Part shown: positions 8,169-17,845 of the stretch, one piece after another | How the letters are laid out: each line of letters begins with the position of its first letter | Numbering within the stretch: position 1 is the stretch's first letter | Assembly: GCA_947174235.1 (NCBI GenBank) | Contig: CAMWID010000019.1 | Coordinates: forward strand, 1-47,897 | Reading direction: 5' to 3' | DNA length: 47,897 nucleotides | Origin: an uncultured Porphyromonadaceae bacterium | GTDB taxonomy: Bacteria > Bacteroidota > Bacteroidia > Bacteroidales > Muribaculaceae | Notes under the pieces: model-generated | Told to the model about the DNA's origin: nothing | Seen by the model: only the letters and a program-made list of their open reading frames with translations | Database searches by the model: none | Position numbers and translations under genes: made by a program

Positions 8169-8255
8169 TCTTGTCAAGATTCTTCTGCGCCAGCAAACAT
8201 TAACCACGTTTTTGGTTGTCTGGGCGGCTTGATGGTTGAGTAAACGTGGGCAAGA
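8169..8255 (+). promoter_or_regulatory. Structured rpsL-rpsG intergenic RNA, candidate S7 feedback site
   Basis: Within this gap CCACGTTT (8204-8211) pairs perfectly with AAACGTGG (8242-8249), and TCTTG (8169-8173) can pair with CAAGA (8251-8255) outside it, giving a closed, branched element of about 87 nt. In E. coli the rpsL-rpsG gap is the known binding site for S7, which represses its own synthesis. The position is the same here; the structure has not been compared base by base, so the function is inferred. Confidence 0.45.
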
Positions 8256-8312
8256 GAGCCTGCGTTGAAGATTTGCAAAAGCAGCCGCAACAAAAACATT
8301 AAACAAACAGAA

Positions 8313-8789
8313 ATGAGAAAAGCAAAACCAAAGAAGCGGGTGATATTGCCCGATCCCGTGTTTCACGACGTCAGAGTGACAAAATTTGTGAACCACCTGA
8401 TGTATGACGGAAAGAAGAACACGGCTTACACCATATTCTATACGGCATTGGAGACCGTGAAGGCCAAAATGCCCAACGAGGAGAAGAGCGCGCTTGAGAT
8501 TTGGAAGAAAGCGCTTGAGAATGTGACTCCTCAGGTGGAGGTGAAGTCTCGCCGCGTAGGTGGCGCCACCTTCCAGGTTCCTACCGAGATCAGAGCCGAC
8601 CGTAAGGAATCGATATCAATGAAAAATCTTATCATCTATGCACGTAAGCGCGGCGGAAAGACAATGGCTGACAAGCTTGCCGCAGAGATCGTGGATGCCT
8701 TCAACGATCAGGGTGGTGCCTTCAAGAGAAAAGAGGACATGCACCGCATGGCAGAAGCCAACCGTGCATTCGCACACTTCAGATTTTAA
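8313..8789 (+). CDS. rpsG: 30S ribosomal protein uS7
   Basis: 158 residues, the normal bacterial size. It starts [19 protein letters not shown] and keeps the [25 protein letters not shown] and [19 protein letters not shown] blocks. uS7 binds the 3' major domain of 16S rRNA directly, starts assembly of the 30S head, and contacts E-site tRNA. The ATG at 8313 is preferred over an in-frame codon at 8265 because it gives the conserved N-terminus. It sits between the structured gap and fusA, 17 bases before the EF-G start. Confidence 0.97.
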   Translation: MRKAKPKKRVILPDPVFHDVRVTKFVNHLMYDGKKNTAYTIFYTALETVKAKMPNEEKSALEIWKKALENVTPQVEVKSRRVGGATFQVPTEIRADRKESISMKNLIIYARKRGGKTMADKLAAEIVDAFNDQGGAFKRKEDMHRMAEANRAFAHFRF

Positions 8790-8806
8790 TATTGATATTT
8801 TCAAAA

Positions 8807-10930
8807 ATGGCTAAACACGACGATCTTAATTTGACCAGAAACATCGGCATCATGGCTCACATCGATGCCGGTAAGACCACCACGTCCGAGCGTATTCTTT
8901 TCTACACCGGTCTTACCCACAAGATTGGTGAGGTGCACGATGGCGCCGCTACCATGGACTGGATGGAGCAGGAGCAGGAGCGTGGTATCACCATTACCTC
9001 CGCTGCTACCACAACATTCTGGAACTATCAAGGCAATAAATTCAAAATCAACCTGATTGACACTCCGGGGCACGTTGACTTCACTGTAGAGGTGGAGCGT
9101 TCGCTGCGTGTGCTCGACGGTGCGGTGGCTGCATTCTGTGCAGTAGGTGGCGTTGAGCCCCAGAGCGAGACCGTATGGCGTCAGGCTGACAAATATAATG
9201 TGCCCCGTATCGGCTATGTCAACAAGATGGACCGTTCCGGAGCAAACTTTTTCGAGGTTGTGCGTCAGGTGCGTGAAGTGCTCGGGGCGACACCTCTTCC
9301 CATTCAGATCCCCATCGGCGCCGAGGAAACATTCAAGGGCGTTGTCGATCTCGTGCAGATGAAGGCTATCTTCTGGCATGACGAGACTATGGGTGCTGAA
9401 TATACTGTCGACGAGATCCCCGCCAATCTTGCTGAGGAAGCGGAGGAATGGCGCGACAAGATGCTTGAGACCCTTGCAGAGTTTGACGAGGTTCTCATGG
9501 AGAAATATTTCGAGGATCCTTCCACTATTACAGTAGATGAGATCAAGGCGGCTATCCGCAAGGCTACTCTTGCCATGGAGGTCAACCCCATGATCTGTGG
9601 CTCTTCCTTCAAGAACAAGGGCGTGCAGACGCTGCTTGACGCAGTCTGCGCATATCTTCCTTCTCCCGAGGATTCCGGTGTTGTCGAAGGTCACGCCGTA
9701 GGAGATCCGGATGAGGTTGAGACACGTGAGCCGAGCCCTGAGGCTCCCATGTGTGCTCTTGCCTTCAAGATCGCGACAGACCCGTATGTAGGTCGTCTCT
9801 GCTTCTTCCGTGTATATTCCGGAGAGATCCAGTCAGGCAGCTACGTGCTCAACAGTCGTAGCGGCAAGAAGGAGAGAATCTCCCGTCTGTTCCAGATGCA
9901 CTCCAATAAGCAGAACCCGAAAGAAATGATCGGCTGCGGAGATATCGGTGCCGGTGTAGGTTTCAAGGATATCCGCACGGGTGACACACTCTGCGACGAG
10001 AATGCCCCGATCGTTCTTGAGTCTATGGAATTCCCCGATCCTGTGATCGGTATCGCGGTTGAACCCAAGACCCAGAAAGATCTTGACAAACTTGGCGTAG
10101 GTCTTCAGAAGCTTGCTGAGGAAGACCCGACATTCCGTGTAGAGACAAACGAGGAGACAGGTCAGACTGTCATCAGCGGTATGGGTGAGCTCCATCTTGA
10201 CATCATTATCGACCGTCTGCGTCGTGAATTCAAGGTAGAGTGCAACCAGGGACGTCCTCAGGTTACATATAAGGAAGCAATCACCAAGCCTGTTGAACTT
10301 CGCGAGGTATTCAAGAAGCAGACCGGCGGTCGCGGTAAGTTCGCTGACATTATTGTCCGCATCGAGCCCGCTGACGAGGAATTCGAGGGTAGCCTCCAGT
10401 TCATAGACGAGGTTAAGGGTGGTAATGTGCCCAAGGAATATATCCCCTCCGTACAGAAGGGATTCCAGACCGCTATGAAGAACGGCGTTCTTGCCGGCTA
10501 TCCGGTAGAGCGTCTTAAGGTCACTCTTCTTGACGGTAGCTTCCACCCGGTTGACTCCGATCAGCTTTCATTCGAGCTTTGCGCTATCCAGGCGTTTAAG
10601 AAAGGCAGCGAGAAGGCAGGTCCTGTGCTCATGGAGCCTATCATGAAGATCGAGGTTGTGACTCCCGAAGAGTCGATGGGTGATGTGATCGGCGACCTTA
10701 ACAAGCGTCGTGGTCAGGTAGAGGGTATGGAGACAAGCCGCAGCGGCGCGCGTATCGTAAAGGCTAAGGCTCCTCTTGCTGAGATGTTCGGTTATGTCAC
10801 AGCGCTCCGTACCATCACTTCAGGCCGTGCAACCAGCACTATGTCGTTCAGCCACTATTCCGAGGTAAGCAGCTCGATTGCCAAGAACGTGCTCACCGAG
10901 GTACAGGGCAGAGTTGATCTATTGAAATAA
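8807..10930 (+). CDS. fusA: Elongation factor G
   Basis: A 707-residue translocase. The G domain has [19 protein letters not shown] (P loop near 19-26), the [11 protein letters not shown] switch [10 protein letters not shown] and NKMD. Domains II-V follow, with the expected [16 protein letters not shown] and C-terminal [11 protein letters not shown] uses GTP to move tRNAs and mRNA after peptide bond formation and helps recycling. The start at ATG 8807 gives [20 protein letters not shown]; the codon five residues earlier is unlikely. tuf does not follow, in contrast to the enterobacterial str operon; rpsJ comes 18 bases later. Confidence 0.97.
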   Translation: MAKHDDLNLTRNIGIMAHIDAGKTTTSERILFYTGLTHKIGEVHDGAATMDWMEQEQERGITITSAATTTFWNYQGNKFKINLIDTPGHVDFTVEVERSLRVLDGAVAAFCAVGGVEPQSETVWRQADKYNVPRIGYVNKMDRSGANFFEVVRQVREVLGATPLPIQIPIGAEETFKGVVDLVQMKAIFWHDETMGAEYTVDEIPANLAEEAEEWRDKMLETLAEFDEVLMEKYFEDPSTITVDEIKAAIRKATLAMEVNPMICGSSFKNKGVQTLLDAVCAYLPSPEDSGVVEGHAVGDPDEVETREPSPEAPMCALAFKIATDPYVGRLCFFRVYSGEIQSGSYVLNSRSGKKERISRLFQMHSNKQNPKEMIGCGDIGAGVGFKDIRTGDTLCDENAPIVLESMEFPDPVIGIAVEPKTQKDLDKLGVGLQKLAEEDPTFRVETNEETGQTVISGMGELHLDIIIDRLRREFKVECNQGRPQVTYKEAITKPVELREVFKKQTGGRGKFADIIVRIEPADEEFEGSLQFIDEVKGGNVPKEYIPSVQKGFQTAMKNGVLAGYPVERLKVTLLDGSFHPVDSDQLSFELCAIQAFKKGSEKAGPVLMEPIMKIEVVTPEESMGDVIGDLNKRRGQVEGMETSRSGARIVKAKAPLAEMFGYVTALRTITSGRATSTMSFSHYSEVSSSIAKNVLTEVQGRVDLLK

Positions 10931-10948
10931 TAAAGCCACAATTCTAAT

Positions 10949-11254
10949 ATGAATCAAAAAATCAGAATCAAACTCAAATCTTACGATCACAATCTTGTCG
11001 ACAAATCGGCAGAGAAGATCGTGAAGACGGTTAAATCGACAGGTGCAGTGGTAAGCGGTCCGATTCCGTTGCCCACCCACAAGCGTATCTTCACCGTCAA
11101 CCGCTCAACCTTCGTAAACAAGAAGAGCCGTGAGCAGTTCCAGCTTTCATCTTTCCAGCGTCTTATCGATATCTACAGCTCAACATCCAAGACTGTGGAC
11201 GCGCTGATGAAACTTGAACTTCCCAGTGGCGTTGACGTAAGCATCAAAGTCTGA
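10949..11254 (+). CDS. rpsJ: 30S ribosomal protein uS10
   Basis: A 101-residue uS10 with the conserved [19 protein letters not shown] start, [17 protein letters not shown] and an HREQF-like [11 protein letters not shown] stretch. It binds the 30S head and also acts in antitermination with NusB in other bacteria. Here it opens the S10 part of the operon without its own recognisable promoter, directly behind fusA. An 81-base gap with a GC-rich hairpin separates it from rplC. Confidence 0.97.
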   Translation: MNQKIRIKLKSYDHNLVDKSAEKIVKTVKSTGAVVSGPIPLPTHKRIFTVNRSTFVNKKSREQFQLSSFQRLIDIYSSTSKTVDALMKLELPSGVDVSIKV

Positions 11255-11260
11255 ATGCGG

Positions 11261-11284
11261 ATCTGCCCCCTCCGGGGGGCGGAT
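11261..11284 (+). promoter_or_regulatory. GC-rich hairpin between rpsJ and rplC
   Basis: ATCTGCCCCC (11261-11270) pairs with GGGGGCGGAT (11275-11284) around a TCCG loop. The 10-base stem has only one wobble and is by far the most stable element in the gap. No T tract follows, so it is probably not a full terminator. It may be an attenuator, a processing or pausing site, or a binding site for an S10-operon protein. Confidence 0.5.
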
Positions 11285-11335
11285 TTCCATCAGGAAACAA
11301 CAATATAACACAATCCCATAAAATCAAAGTAAGAA

Positions 11336-11953
11336 ATGCCAGGATTATTAGGAAAGAAAATCGGAATGACATCCGTTTTCAGTGCCGACGGAAAGAATGT
11401 TCCGTGCACTGTTATCGAAGTAGGTCCTTGTGTGGTTACTCAGATCAAGACAGTGGATAAAGACGGCTACGAGGCAGTACAGGTAGGCTTCATCGACAAG
11501 AAAGAGAAGCACACCAACAAGCCTGAGGCAGGTCACTTCGCTAAGGCTGGAGTAACACCCAAGCGTCACTTGGCCGAGTTCAAATCGTTTGAGACAACAC
11601 CGGAGCTTGGCTCCACACTGACAGTAGACCTCTTTCAGGAGGGCGGTTTTGTCGATGTGGTAGGCACAAGCAAGGGTAAAGGTTTCCAGGGCGTAGTAAA
11701 GCGTCACGGATTCGGCGGTGTCGGCCAGTCTACACATGGTCAGCACAACCGTCTCCGCGCTCCCGGTTCAATCGGCGCCTGCTCTTATCCCGCTAAAGTG
11801 TTCAAGGGTCTGCGTATGGCTGGCCAGATGGGCAACGAGCGTGTGACTGTGCAGAATCTCCAGGTGATCAAGGTGCTTCCCGAGCACAATTTGTTAATGA
11901 TAAAGGGTTCCATCCCCGGAGCCAAAGGTTCAATCGTTATAGTTGAGAAATAA
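11336..11953 (+). CDS. rplC: 50S ribosomal protein uL3
   Basis: A 205-residue uL3, beginning [19 protein letters not shown] with the [24 protein letters not shown] loop that reaches towards the peptidyl-transferase centre. It is one of the two proteins that start 50S assembly. The stop overlaps the rplD start by one base (TAATG), so L3 and L4 synthesis is probably coupled. Length and motifs are normal. Confidence 0.97.
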   Translation: MPGLLGKKIGMTSVFSADGKNVPCTVIEVGPCVVTQIKTVDKDGYEAVQVGFIDKKEKHTNKPEAGHFAKAGVTPKRHLAEFKSFETTPELGSTLTVDLFQEGGFVDVVGTSKGKGFQGVVKRHGFGGVGQSTHGQHNRLRAPGSIGACSYPAKVFKGLRMAGQMGNERVTVQNLQVIKVLPEHNLLMIKGSIPGAKGSIVIVEK

Positions 11954-12588
11954 TGGAAGTAGCAGTTTATAACATCAAAGGAGAAGACACAGGACGCAAG
12001 ATCACTCTCAATGACGAGGTGTTCGCACGCGATTTGAGCGAAGGCAACGCTGACCACACTCTTTATCTTGACGTTAAGCAGTATCTCGGCAACCAGCGCC
12101 AGGGTACTCACAAGAGCAAGGAGCGCAGCGAGGTTTCCGGATCTACCCGTAAGCTTGGGCGTCAGAAAGGCGGCGGCGGCGCTCGCCGTGGCGATATCAA
12201 CTCACCGCTTCTCCGCGGTGGCGGCACAGTTTTCGGTCCGCGTCCGCGTGACTACCGTACTAAACTCAACAAGAAGATGAAGCAGCTTGCCCGCAAGATA
12301 GCTCTCACTTCAAAGGTACAGTCCGGTCAGATTTTCGTGGTTGAGAACTTCAACTTCGAGAAGCCGAGCACAAAGAACTGGGTCAACATCGCAAAGATGT
12401 TCAAGGTGGAAGACAAGAAGACACTTCTCGTGATGAACGATCTCGACAAGAACGTACTTCTTTCAGTACGCAACGTGCCCAACGCCCTCATGCAGCAGGC
12501 TGCAGACCTTAATGCCTACACCCTTCTGAACAATGATGCCATCATCATGACCGAAGGCAGCGTAGAGATGATCAACGAGAACTTCTAA
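11953..12588 (+). CDS. rplD: 50S ribosomal protein uL4
   Basis: A 211-residue uL4. It has the [19 protein letters not shown] / [29 protein letters not shown] loop that lines the nascent peptide exit tunnel, and the C-terminal globular part. In E. coli uL4 represses the S10 operon by attenuation at its leader; here the leader position differs because rpsJ lies in one long operon. The start overlaps the rplC stop by one base. Confidence 0.97.
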   Translation: MEVAVYNIKGEDTGRKITLNDEVFARDLSEGNADHTLYLDVKQYLGNQRQGTHKSKERSEVSGSTRKLGRQKGGGGARRGDINSPLLRGGGTVFGPRPRDYRTKLNKKMKQLARKIALTSKVQSGQIFVVENFNFEKPSTKNWVNIAKMFKVEDKKTLLVMNDLDKNVLLSVRNVPNALMQQAADLNAYTLLNNDAIIMTEGSVEMINENF

Positions 12589-12607
12589 CAGAAAGGAGAT
12601 ATAGAAA

Positions 12608-12898
12608 ATGGATATTCAGATCAAACCAATCGTGACCGAAAAGGCAACTGCCTACAGCGAGAAGCAGAATTGCTACACATTTGCCGTGTCTCCCGACGCT
12701 AACAAGTTTCAGATCAAAGATATTGTAGAGAAGCTCTACAATGTGCGCGTCGTGAAAGTAAATACATCCCTCTATGCGGGCAAGCGCAAGCAGCGTTATA
12801 CGAAGGGGGGACTTATCAGCGGTCAGAAGCCCTCGTTCAAGAAGGCATATGTGACCGTTGCAGAAGGACAAACGATAGACTATTATAGCAACATTTAA
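12608..12898 (+). CDS. rplW: 50S ribosomal protein uL23
   Basis: A 96-residue uL23, starting [29 protein letters not shown], with the [14 protein letters not shown] and [14 protein letters not shown] segments. It sits at the tunnel exit and is the docking site for trigger factor and SRP. An AAAGGAG sequence (12592-12598) lies 9 bases before the ATG, one of only two good Shine-Dalgarno sequences noticed in the whole operon. Confidence 0.96.
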   Translation: MDIQIKPIVTEKATAYSEKQNCYTFAVSPDANKFQIKDIVEKLYNVRVVKVNTSLYAGKRKQRYTKGGLISGQKPSFKKAYVTVAEGQTIDYYSNI

Positions 12899-12903
12899 AA
12901 CCG

Positions 12904-13776
12904 ATGGCAGTAAGAAAATTTAAGCCCGTGACTCCCGGGCAAAGACACAAGATTATTGGTGTGTTCCGCAACGAGATAGCCATTGCAAAGCCCGCAGAGG
13001 GTGCCGATAAGGTAAAAAAAGTCTCGAAAATCACGCCAGAAAAGTCTCTTGTTGTTGGCAAGCGTTCAACAGGCGGCCGCAACTCGTCGGGTCATCTTTC
13101 GACCCGTTACCGTGGCGGCGGTCACAAGAGAAAATTGCGTCTCATTGACTTCAAGAGAACCAACGATGGCGTACCCGCAACGGTAAAGACCATAGAATAT
13201 GATCCCAACCGTTCAGCCCGTATCGCTCTGCTTTACTATCAGGATGGTTCCAAAGCCTACATGATCGCTCCCAACGGGCTTCAGGTAGGTCAGACAGTGT
13301 TAAGCGGTGAGGAAGCTGCTCCCGAGGTGGGCAACTGCCTTCCCCTTGCCAAGATTCCTGTAGGTACGCTCATCCATTGTATAGAGCTTCGTCCCGGTCA
13401 GGGTGCCTCTATGGCTCGTTCAGCCGGAACGTTCGCTCAGCTTACATCCCGCGAGGGAAACTATGCGATAATCAAATTGCCTTCCGGAGAAACCCGTAAG
13501 GTGCTTCTCACCTGCCGTGCCACAGTAGGTGTAGTGGGCAACTCTGACCATGCTCTCGAACAGAGCGGCAAGGCAGGACGCAGCCGCTGGCTGGGACGTC
13601 GCCCTCACAACCGTGGTGTGGTAATGAACCCTGTGGATCACCCGATGGGTGGTGGCGAAGGCCGTCAGTCTGGTGGTCATCCCCGTTCACGTACAGGTCT
13701 TTACGCTAAGGGCTTGAAGACCCGTTCGCCGAAGAAGCATTCTTCGAAGTATATCATTGAAAGAAGGAAAAAGTAA
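12904..13776 (+). CDS. rplB: 50S ribosomal protein uL2 with N-terminal insertion
   Basis: uL2 of 290 residues, about 16 longer than the usual 273-276. N-terminal [17 protein letters not shown] and all later blocks ([75 protein letters not shown]) are canonical, including the histidine of the [10 protein letters not shown] loop near the peptidyl-transferase centre. The extra length is a Lys/Ala-rich insertion around residues 20-38 ([18 protein letters not shown]) where close relatives have a much shorter EEIT-like link. It is in frame with no sign of an error. uL2 is needed for subunit joining and peptidyl transfer. Confidence 0.96.
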   Translation: MAVRKFKPVTPGQRHKIIGVFRNEIAIAKPAEGADKVKKVSKITPEKSLVVGKRSTGGRNSSGHLSTRYRGGGHKRKLRLIDFKRTNDGVPATVKTIEYDPNRSARIALLYYQDGSKAYMIAPNGLQVGQTVLSGEEAAPEVGNCLPLAKIPVGTLIHCIELRPGQGASMARSAGTFAQLTSREGNYAIIKLPSGETRKVLLTCRATVGVVGNSDHALEQSGKAGRSRWLGRRPHNRGVVMNPVDHPMGGGEGRQSGGHPRSRTGLYAKGLKTRSPKKHSSKYIIERRKK

Positions 13777-13798
13777 ATTTGATTAAAAGAAGACAATT

Positions 13799-14068
13799 AT
13801 GAGTCGTTCGCTTAAAAAAGGACCGTTTATCAGTGTGAAGCTGGAGAAGAAGGTTGCAGCCATGGACGAGAGCGGCAAAAAGTCGGTCATCAAGACCTGG
13901 AGCCGTGCGTCAATGATCTCGCCTGATTTCGTAGGCCACACATTTGCAGTGCACAACGGCAACAAGTTTATTCCCGTCTATGTGACAGAAAACATGGTGG
14001 GTCATAAGCTTGGCGAGTTCGCGCCGACGCGCACATTCCGCGGACATGCCGGCAACAAGAAAAAATAA
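13799..14068 (+). CDS. rpsS: 30S ribosomal protein uS19
   Basis: An 89-residue uS19 with [19 protein letters not shown], the [22 protein letters not shown] block and the conserved [16 protein letters not shown] tail. It binds the 30S head next to uS13, close to the A site. The gene sits 22 bases after rplB and 52 bases before rplV, where nothing notable was seen. Confidence 0.97.
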   Translation: MSRSLKKGPFISVKLEKKVAAMDESGKKSVIKTWSRASMISPDFVGHTFAVHNGNKFIPVYVTENMVGHKLGEFAPTRTFRGHAGNKKK

Positions 14069-14120
14069 TGGCTGCCCGCTCATTCAATAACAGTCTAAAA
14101 AAGTATAGCAAGAAAATACA

Positions 14121-14525
14121 ATGGGTGTAAGAAAAAGACAAGCAGCCGACGCCATCAAAGAGGCTCGCAAGAGCGAATATTTCGCCAAGCTGCATAATGT
14201 GCCGTCATCGCCCCGCAAAATGCGCCTCGTGGTCGATATGATCCGCGGTCAGGAAGCTTTCAAGGCTCTCGGCATACTCAAGTTCTCCAACAAGGAGGCT
14301 GCCCGCAAGGTGGAGAAGCTTCTCCGTTCTGCGATAGCCAACTGGGAACAGAAAAATGAACGCAAGGCCGAGGCAGGCGAGCTTTTCGTGAAGACAGTTT
14401 TTGTAGACTGTGCTCCGATGCTCAAGCGTCTCCGTCCGGCTCCTCAGGGCCGCGGCTACAGAATCCGCAAGCGTTCCAACCATGTGACATTGTTTGTCGA
14501 CACTATTAATAACGAAAAAGCTTGA
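14121..14525 (+). CDS. rplV: 50S ribosomal protein uL22
   Basis: A 134-residue uL22 starting [43 protein letters not shown]; the N-terminus is a little longer than in E. coli, as usual in Bacteroidota. The extended hairpin [27 protein letters not shown] forms part of the exit tunnel constriction, where macrolide-resistance changes occur in other species; it looks intact. The stop lies 7 bases before the rpsC start. Confidence 0.96.
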   Translation: MGVRKRQAADAIKEARKSEYFAKLHNVPSSPRKMRLVVDMIRGQEAFKALGILKFSNKEAARKVEKLLRSAIANWEQKNERKAEAGELFVKTVFVDCAPMLKRLRPAPQGRGYRIRKRSNHVTLFVDTINNEKA

Positions 14526-14532
14526 TCGAAAG

Positions 14533-15264
14533 ATGGGACAGAAAGTTAATCCTATAAGCAACCGTCTTGGTGTGATCCGCGGTTGGGACTCCAACTGGTA
14601 TGGCGGAAAGAAATACGGTGAGACTCTTCTTGAAGACTCTATGATCCGTAAGTATCTCCGCACTCGTCTTGCGAAGGCAAGTGTTTCGAAAATCATCATT
14701 GAGCGCACTCTCAAGATGGTGACTGTCACTATCTGCACAAGCCGTCCCGGCATGGTGATCGGTAAGGGTGGCAAGGATGTTGACGATCTGAAGGATGAGT
14801 TGAAGAAACTCACGGACAAGGATGTCCAGATCAACATCCATGAGATCAAGCGTCCTGAGCTTGACGCCGAGATCGTCGCTACCAATATCGCCCGTCAGAT
14901 AGAGAACAAGGTCGCTTACCGCCGTGCGGTTAAGATGGCTGTGGCATCCACTATGAGAATGGGCGCCGAGGGTATCAAGGTTCAGGTCAGCGGTCGTCTG
15001 AACGGAGCCGAGATGGCCCGCAGCGAGATGTTCAAGGAAGGCCGTACACCTCTTCACACACTCCGCGCCGACATTGATTACGCGCTTGTAGAGGCTTTGA
15101 CCAAGGTGGGTATCATCGGGATCAAGGTGTGGATCTGCCGTGGTGAGATTTATGGCAAGAAGGAACTGACTCCCTCATATGCCATCGGTCAGAAAGAGGC
15201 AGGCCGTCCTCAGGGCGGTGGTCGCAAGGGTGGTTTCCGCAACAAGAAAAACAACAATCGTTAA
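14533..15264 (+). CDS. rpsC: 30S ribosomal protein uS3
   Basis: A 243-residue uS3, [22 protein letters not shown], with the KH-domain GXXG (VIGKGGKDV) near residue 75 and the C-terminal GVKVWI-like [13 protein letters not shown]. It lines the mRNA entry channel and has helicase activity with uS4 and uS5. The ATG at 14533 is chosen because it gives the invariant MGQKVNP start; an in-frame start at 14494 would overlap rplV. The tail is basic and Gly/Gln-rich. Confidence 0.97.
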   Translation: MGQKVNPISNRLGVIRGWDSNWYGGKKYGETLLEDSMIRKYLRTRLAKASVSKIIIERTLKMVTVTICTSRPGMVIGKGGKDVDDLKDELKKLTDKDVQINIHEIKRPELDAEIVATNIARQIENKVAYRRAVKMAVASTMRMGAEGIKVQVSGRLNGAEMARSEMFKEGRTPLHTLRADIDYALVEALTKVGIIGIKVWICRGEIYGKKELTPSYAIGQKEAGRPQGGGRKGGFRNKKNNNR

Positions 15265-15279
15265 TAAAGAAGACTGACA

Positions 15280-15711
15280 ATGTTACAACCGAAAAAGACC
15301 AGATACCGCCGTTCGCAGAAAGGCAGAATGAAAGGTGAGGCCCAGAGAGGCAATCAGCTTGCGTTCGGCTCGTTCGGCATCAAGACACTTGAGTCTAAAT
15401 GGATCACCGGCCGTCAGATCGAGGCTGCCCGTGTGGCAGTGACCCGCTACATGCAGCGTCAGGGTCAGATCTGGATCCGTATATTCCCCGACAAGCCGAT
15501 CACCAAGAAGCCTGCCGAGGTACGTATGGGTAAAGGTAAAGGTAATCCCGAAGGATTTGTGGCGCCCGTGACCCCGGGACGTATCCTCATCGAAGTGGAA
15601 GGCGTAAGCTATGACATCGCTAAAGAGGCGCTTCGTCTTGCCGCCCAGAAACTTCCTGTGGTTACAAAGTTTGTGGTCCGTCGCGACTATGATCCCAGCC
15701 AGAACATATAA
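15280..15711 (+). CDS. rplP: 50S ribosomal protein uL16
   Basis: A 143-residue uL16, [33 protein letters not shown], with [53 protein letters not shown], the loop that reaches the A site of the 50S. The arginine that is hydroxylated in some bacteria (R81 in E. coli) is in the conserved ...EVRMGKGKG segment. Length and motifs are normal. Confidence 0.97.
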   Translation: MLQPKKTRYRRSQKGRMKGEAQRGNQLAFGSFGIKTLESKWITGRQIEAARVAVTRYMQRQGQIWIRIFPDKPITKKPAEVRMGKGKGNPEGFVAPVTPGRILIEVEGVSYDIAKEALRLAAQKLPVVTKFVVRRDYDPSQNI

Positions 15712-15736
15712 TTAATCCAAGAGATTTAACCAGAAT

Positions 15737-15958
15737 ATGAAAAAGGAAGAAATCAAGGAATTAAGCATTCAGGAACTGCGCGCCCAGATAGAGGCGAGCG
15801 AGAAGGCTTATCGTGAATTGAAAGTAGCGCACGCGATATCTCCCGTAGACAATCCCTCCAAGATCACCAAAGATCGCAAGGAGATTGCCCGCTTGAAGAC
15901 AGTGTTGCGCCAGAAGGAACTCGCCGCCAAGGCAGAAGCTCCAGTAGAAAACAACTGA
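15737..15958 (+). CDS. rpmC: 50S ribosomal protein uL29
   Basis: A 73-residue uL29: two long helices, MKKEEIKELSIQELRAQIEASEKAYRELKVAHAISPVDNPSKITKDRKEIARLKTVLRQKEL. It sits near the tunnel exit next to uL23. It has a short Ala/Lys/Glu tail (AAKAEAPVENN), and the family-typical KIxxDRKxIARLKTxLR block is present. It sits between rplP and rpsQ with gaps of about 25 bases. Confidence 0.95.
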   Translation: MKKEEIKELSIQELRAQIEASEKAYRELKVAHAISPVDNPSKITKDRKEIARLKTVLRQKELAAKAEAPVENN

Positions 15959-15981
15959 TCCCAAAAAGTATTTGAAGAAAA

Positions 15982-16242
15982 ATGGAAGAAAAACGTCATT
16001 TGAGAAAAGAAAGAATTGGGGTTGTTTCGAGCAACAAATGTGACAAGACCATCACGGTCGAGATCAAGTGGAAAGAGAAGCACCCGATCTATGGAAAGTT
16101 TGTCAACAAGACAAAGAAGTATCATGCTCATGATGAGAACAACGAGTGTTCAATCGGCGACACAGTGCGTCTGATGGAGACCCGTCCGCTGAGCAAGACA
16201 AAGAGATGGAGACTTGTGGAAATCATTGAAAAAGTTAAGTAA
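15982..16242 (+). CDS. rpsQ: 30S ribosomal protein uS17
   Basis: An 86-residue uS17, [82 protein letters not shown]. The OB-fold strands and the conserved GDxVxxxExRPLSKTK motif are present. It binds 16S helices 7 and 11 and is an early assembly protein. The stop is 2 bases before the rplN start, so the two are tightly coupled. Confidence 0.96.
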   Translation: MEEKRHLRKERIGVVSSNKCDKTITVEIKWKEKHPIYGKFVNKTKKYHAHDENNECSIGDTVRLMETRPLSKTKRWRLVEIIEKVK

Positions 16243-16244
16243 TT

Positions 16245-16610
16245 ATGATACAGACCGAATCACGTCTTACAGTAGCAGACAACAGTGGTGCTAAGGAAGC
16301 ACTCTGTATCCATGTGCTCGGCGGCACAGGCCGTCGCTATGCTTCGGTTGGCGACATCATCGTCGTGACCGTAAAGAGCACGATCCCCTCTTCTGATGTG
16401 AAGAAAGGAACAGTATCAAAGGCAGTGGTTGTCCGCACAAAGAAGGAGATCCGCCGTGCTGACGGCAGCTATATCCGCTTTGACGACAACGCCTGCGTGT
16501 TGCTTAACAATGCCGGTGAAATCCGCGGCACCCGTATCTTCGGCCCCGTGGCACGTGAGCTCCGCGCAACCAACATGAAGATTGTGTCGCTCGCACCCGA
16601 GGTACTTTAA
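16245..16610 (+). CDS. rplN: 50S ribosomal protein uL14
   Basis: A 121-residue uL14 with [44 protein letters not shown] and the C-terminal [20 protein letters not shown] block. It lies at the subunit interface, forms bridges with 16S rRNA and is the docking site for the silencing factor RsfS. The stop codon overlaps an alternative in-frame ATG that lies 27 bases before the chosen rplX start. Confidence 0.97.
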   Translation: MIQTESRLTVADNSGAKEALCIHVLGGTGRRYASVGDIIVVTVKSTIPSSDVKKGTVSKAVVVRTKKEIRRADGSYIRFDDNACVLLNNAGEIRGTRIFGPVARELRATNMKIVSLAPEVL

Positions 16611-16636
16611 TGTCAATAATAAAACGAAAAGCAGCA

Positions 16637-16957
16637 ATGGCAAAATTCCATATAAAGAAGGGCGACACAGTCTATGTCAATGCCGGAGACGACAAGGGCA
16701 AGACAGGGCGCGTCCTTGAAGTGCAGGTGAAGAAGCACCGCGCGCTCGTGGAGGGCATCAACATTGTTTCCAAGAGCATGAAGCCCAATGCGAAATATCC
16801 TCAGGGAGGAATAGTTAAAATAGAGGCTCCTGTCCACATTTCAAATCTGAATGTGGTGGATCCGAAGACCGGTAAGCCCACCCGCGTGGGCCGCAAACTC
16901 AACGAGGCCGGCAAACTGGTACGTTATTCTAAGAAATCAGGAGAGGAGATTAAGTAA
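16637..16957 (+). CDS. rplX: 50S ribosomal protein uL24
   Basis: A 106-residue uL24, [29 protein letters not shown], a KOW-domain protein that starts 50S assembly at the 5' end of 23S rRNA. The ATG at 16637 is favoured because it gives the family N-terminus. An in-frame ATG at 16610 overlaps the rplN stop (TAATG) and would add MSIIKRKAA, so translational coupling from there cannot be excluded. The stop overlaps the rplE start by one base. Confidence 0.95.
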   Translation: MAKFHIKKGDTVYVNAGDDKGKTGRVLEVQVKKHRALVEGINIVSKSMKPNAKYPQGGIVKIEAPVHISNLNVVDPKTGKPTRVGRKLNEAGKLVRYSKKSGEEIK

Positions 16958-17505
16958 TGAGCGCGACAACACTTAGTAATGATTATAAGGAAAGAATAGT
17001 TCCCGAGCTTCAGAAGGAGTTCAACTATTCAAGTGTGATGCAGGTGCCCCGTCTTGAGAAGATCGTGATCAACCAGGGTCTCGGCGCCGCCACTCAGGAC
17101 AAGAAACTCATCGAGACAGCTATCAACGAGCTTACCGCCATCACTGGTCAGAAAGCAGTTCCGACGCTGTCAAGAAAGGACATCTCTAACTTCAAGCTCC
17201 GTAAGAAAATGCCTATCGGCGCTATGGTGACTTTGAGAAGGGAGAAGATGTACGAGTTCCTTGAGAGACTTGTAAGGGTAGCGCTTCCGCGTATCCGCGA
17301 CTTCAAGGGTATCAACTCCAAGCTTGACGGACGTGGCAACTACACTCTCGGCATCACCGAGCAGATCATCTTCCCGGAGATCAACATCGACAACGTTCCG
17401 AAGCTTCAGGGTATGAACATCACATTTGTGACATCAGCACCCACAGACGAGGAAGGCTTCGCACTCCTCAAGAAATTCGGACTTCCCTTCAAACACGAAA
17501 AATAA
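16957..17505 (+). CDS. rplE: 50S ribosomal protein uL5
   Basis: A 182-residue uL5, with [19 protein letters not shown], the [37 protein letters not shown] stretch and the C-terminal [20 protein letters not shown]. It binds 5S rRNA and forms a bridge to the 30S head. In E. coli the S8 repressor site lies at the start of this gene; nothing structurally comparable was seen here, the prominent hairpins being further on, before rpsH. The start overlaps the rplX stop by one base. Confidence 0.97.
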   Translation: MSATTLSNDYKERIVPELQKEFNYSSVMQVPRLEKIVINQGLGAATQDKKLIETAINELTAITGQKAVPTLSRKDISNFKLRKKMPIGAMVTLRREKMYEFLERLVRVALPRIRDFKGINSKLDGRGNYTLGITEQIIFPEINIDNVPKLQGMNITFVTSAPTDEEGFALLKKFGLPFKHEK

Positions 17506-17510
17506 GAGCA

Positions 17511-17813
17511 ATGGCAAAAGAATCAATGAAAGCCCGCGAGGTAAAGCGCCAGAAGCTGGTTGAGAAATATGCCGAGAAGAAAGCTGCCCTCAAGAAGGCA
17601 GCGCTTGCGGATGCCGATGGCAACATCGACTATGAAGCGCTGACAAAGCTTCAGAAGCTTCCCAAGAACGCTTCCAAGGTACGTCTTCACAACCGCTGCG
17701 TTATCACCGGCCGTCCGAAAGGATATATGCGTCAGTTCGGCATTTCAAGGATCCAGTTCCGTGAAATGGCATCTGCCGGTCTCATCCCGGGTGTAAAGAA
17801 AGCAAGCTGGTAA
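17511..17813 (+). CDS. rpsN: 30S ribosomal protein uS14, zinc-free type
   Basis: A 100-residue long-form uS14, [27 protein letters not shown]... ending [41 protein letters not shown]. It lacks the paired CxxC motifs of the short zinc-binding type and keeps only one cysteine in the relevant region, so it does not bind zinc. It binds the 30S head near uS3 and uS10. An unusually long, hairpin-rich gap of 186 bases follows before rpsH. Confidence 0.96.
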   Translation: MAKESMKAREVKRQKLVEKYAEKKAALKKAALADADGNIDYEALTKLQKLPKNASKVRLHNRCVITGRPKGYMRQFGISRIQFREMASAGLIPGVKKASW

Positions 17814-17845
17814 TACAATATAATTTGGAAAACCACGTTAAAAGA

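Noticed and set aside
8801..10546. Open frames of up to 297 residues on the minus strand opposite fusA.
   Set aside because: They mirror the codon pattern of fusA; the translations are low in conserved features and rich in His/Leu/Cys as expected for antisense frames of a GC-rich gene.
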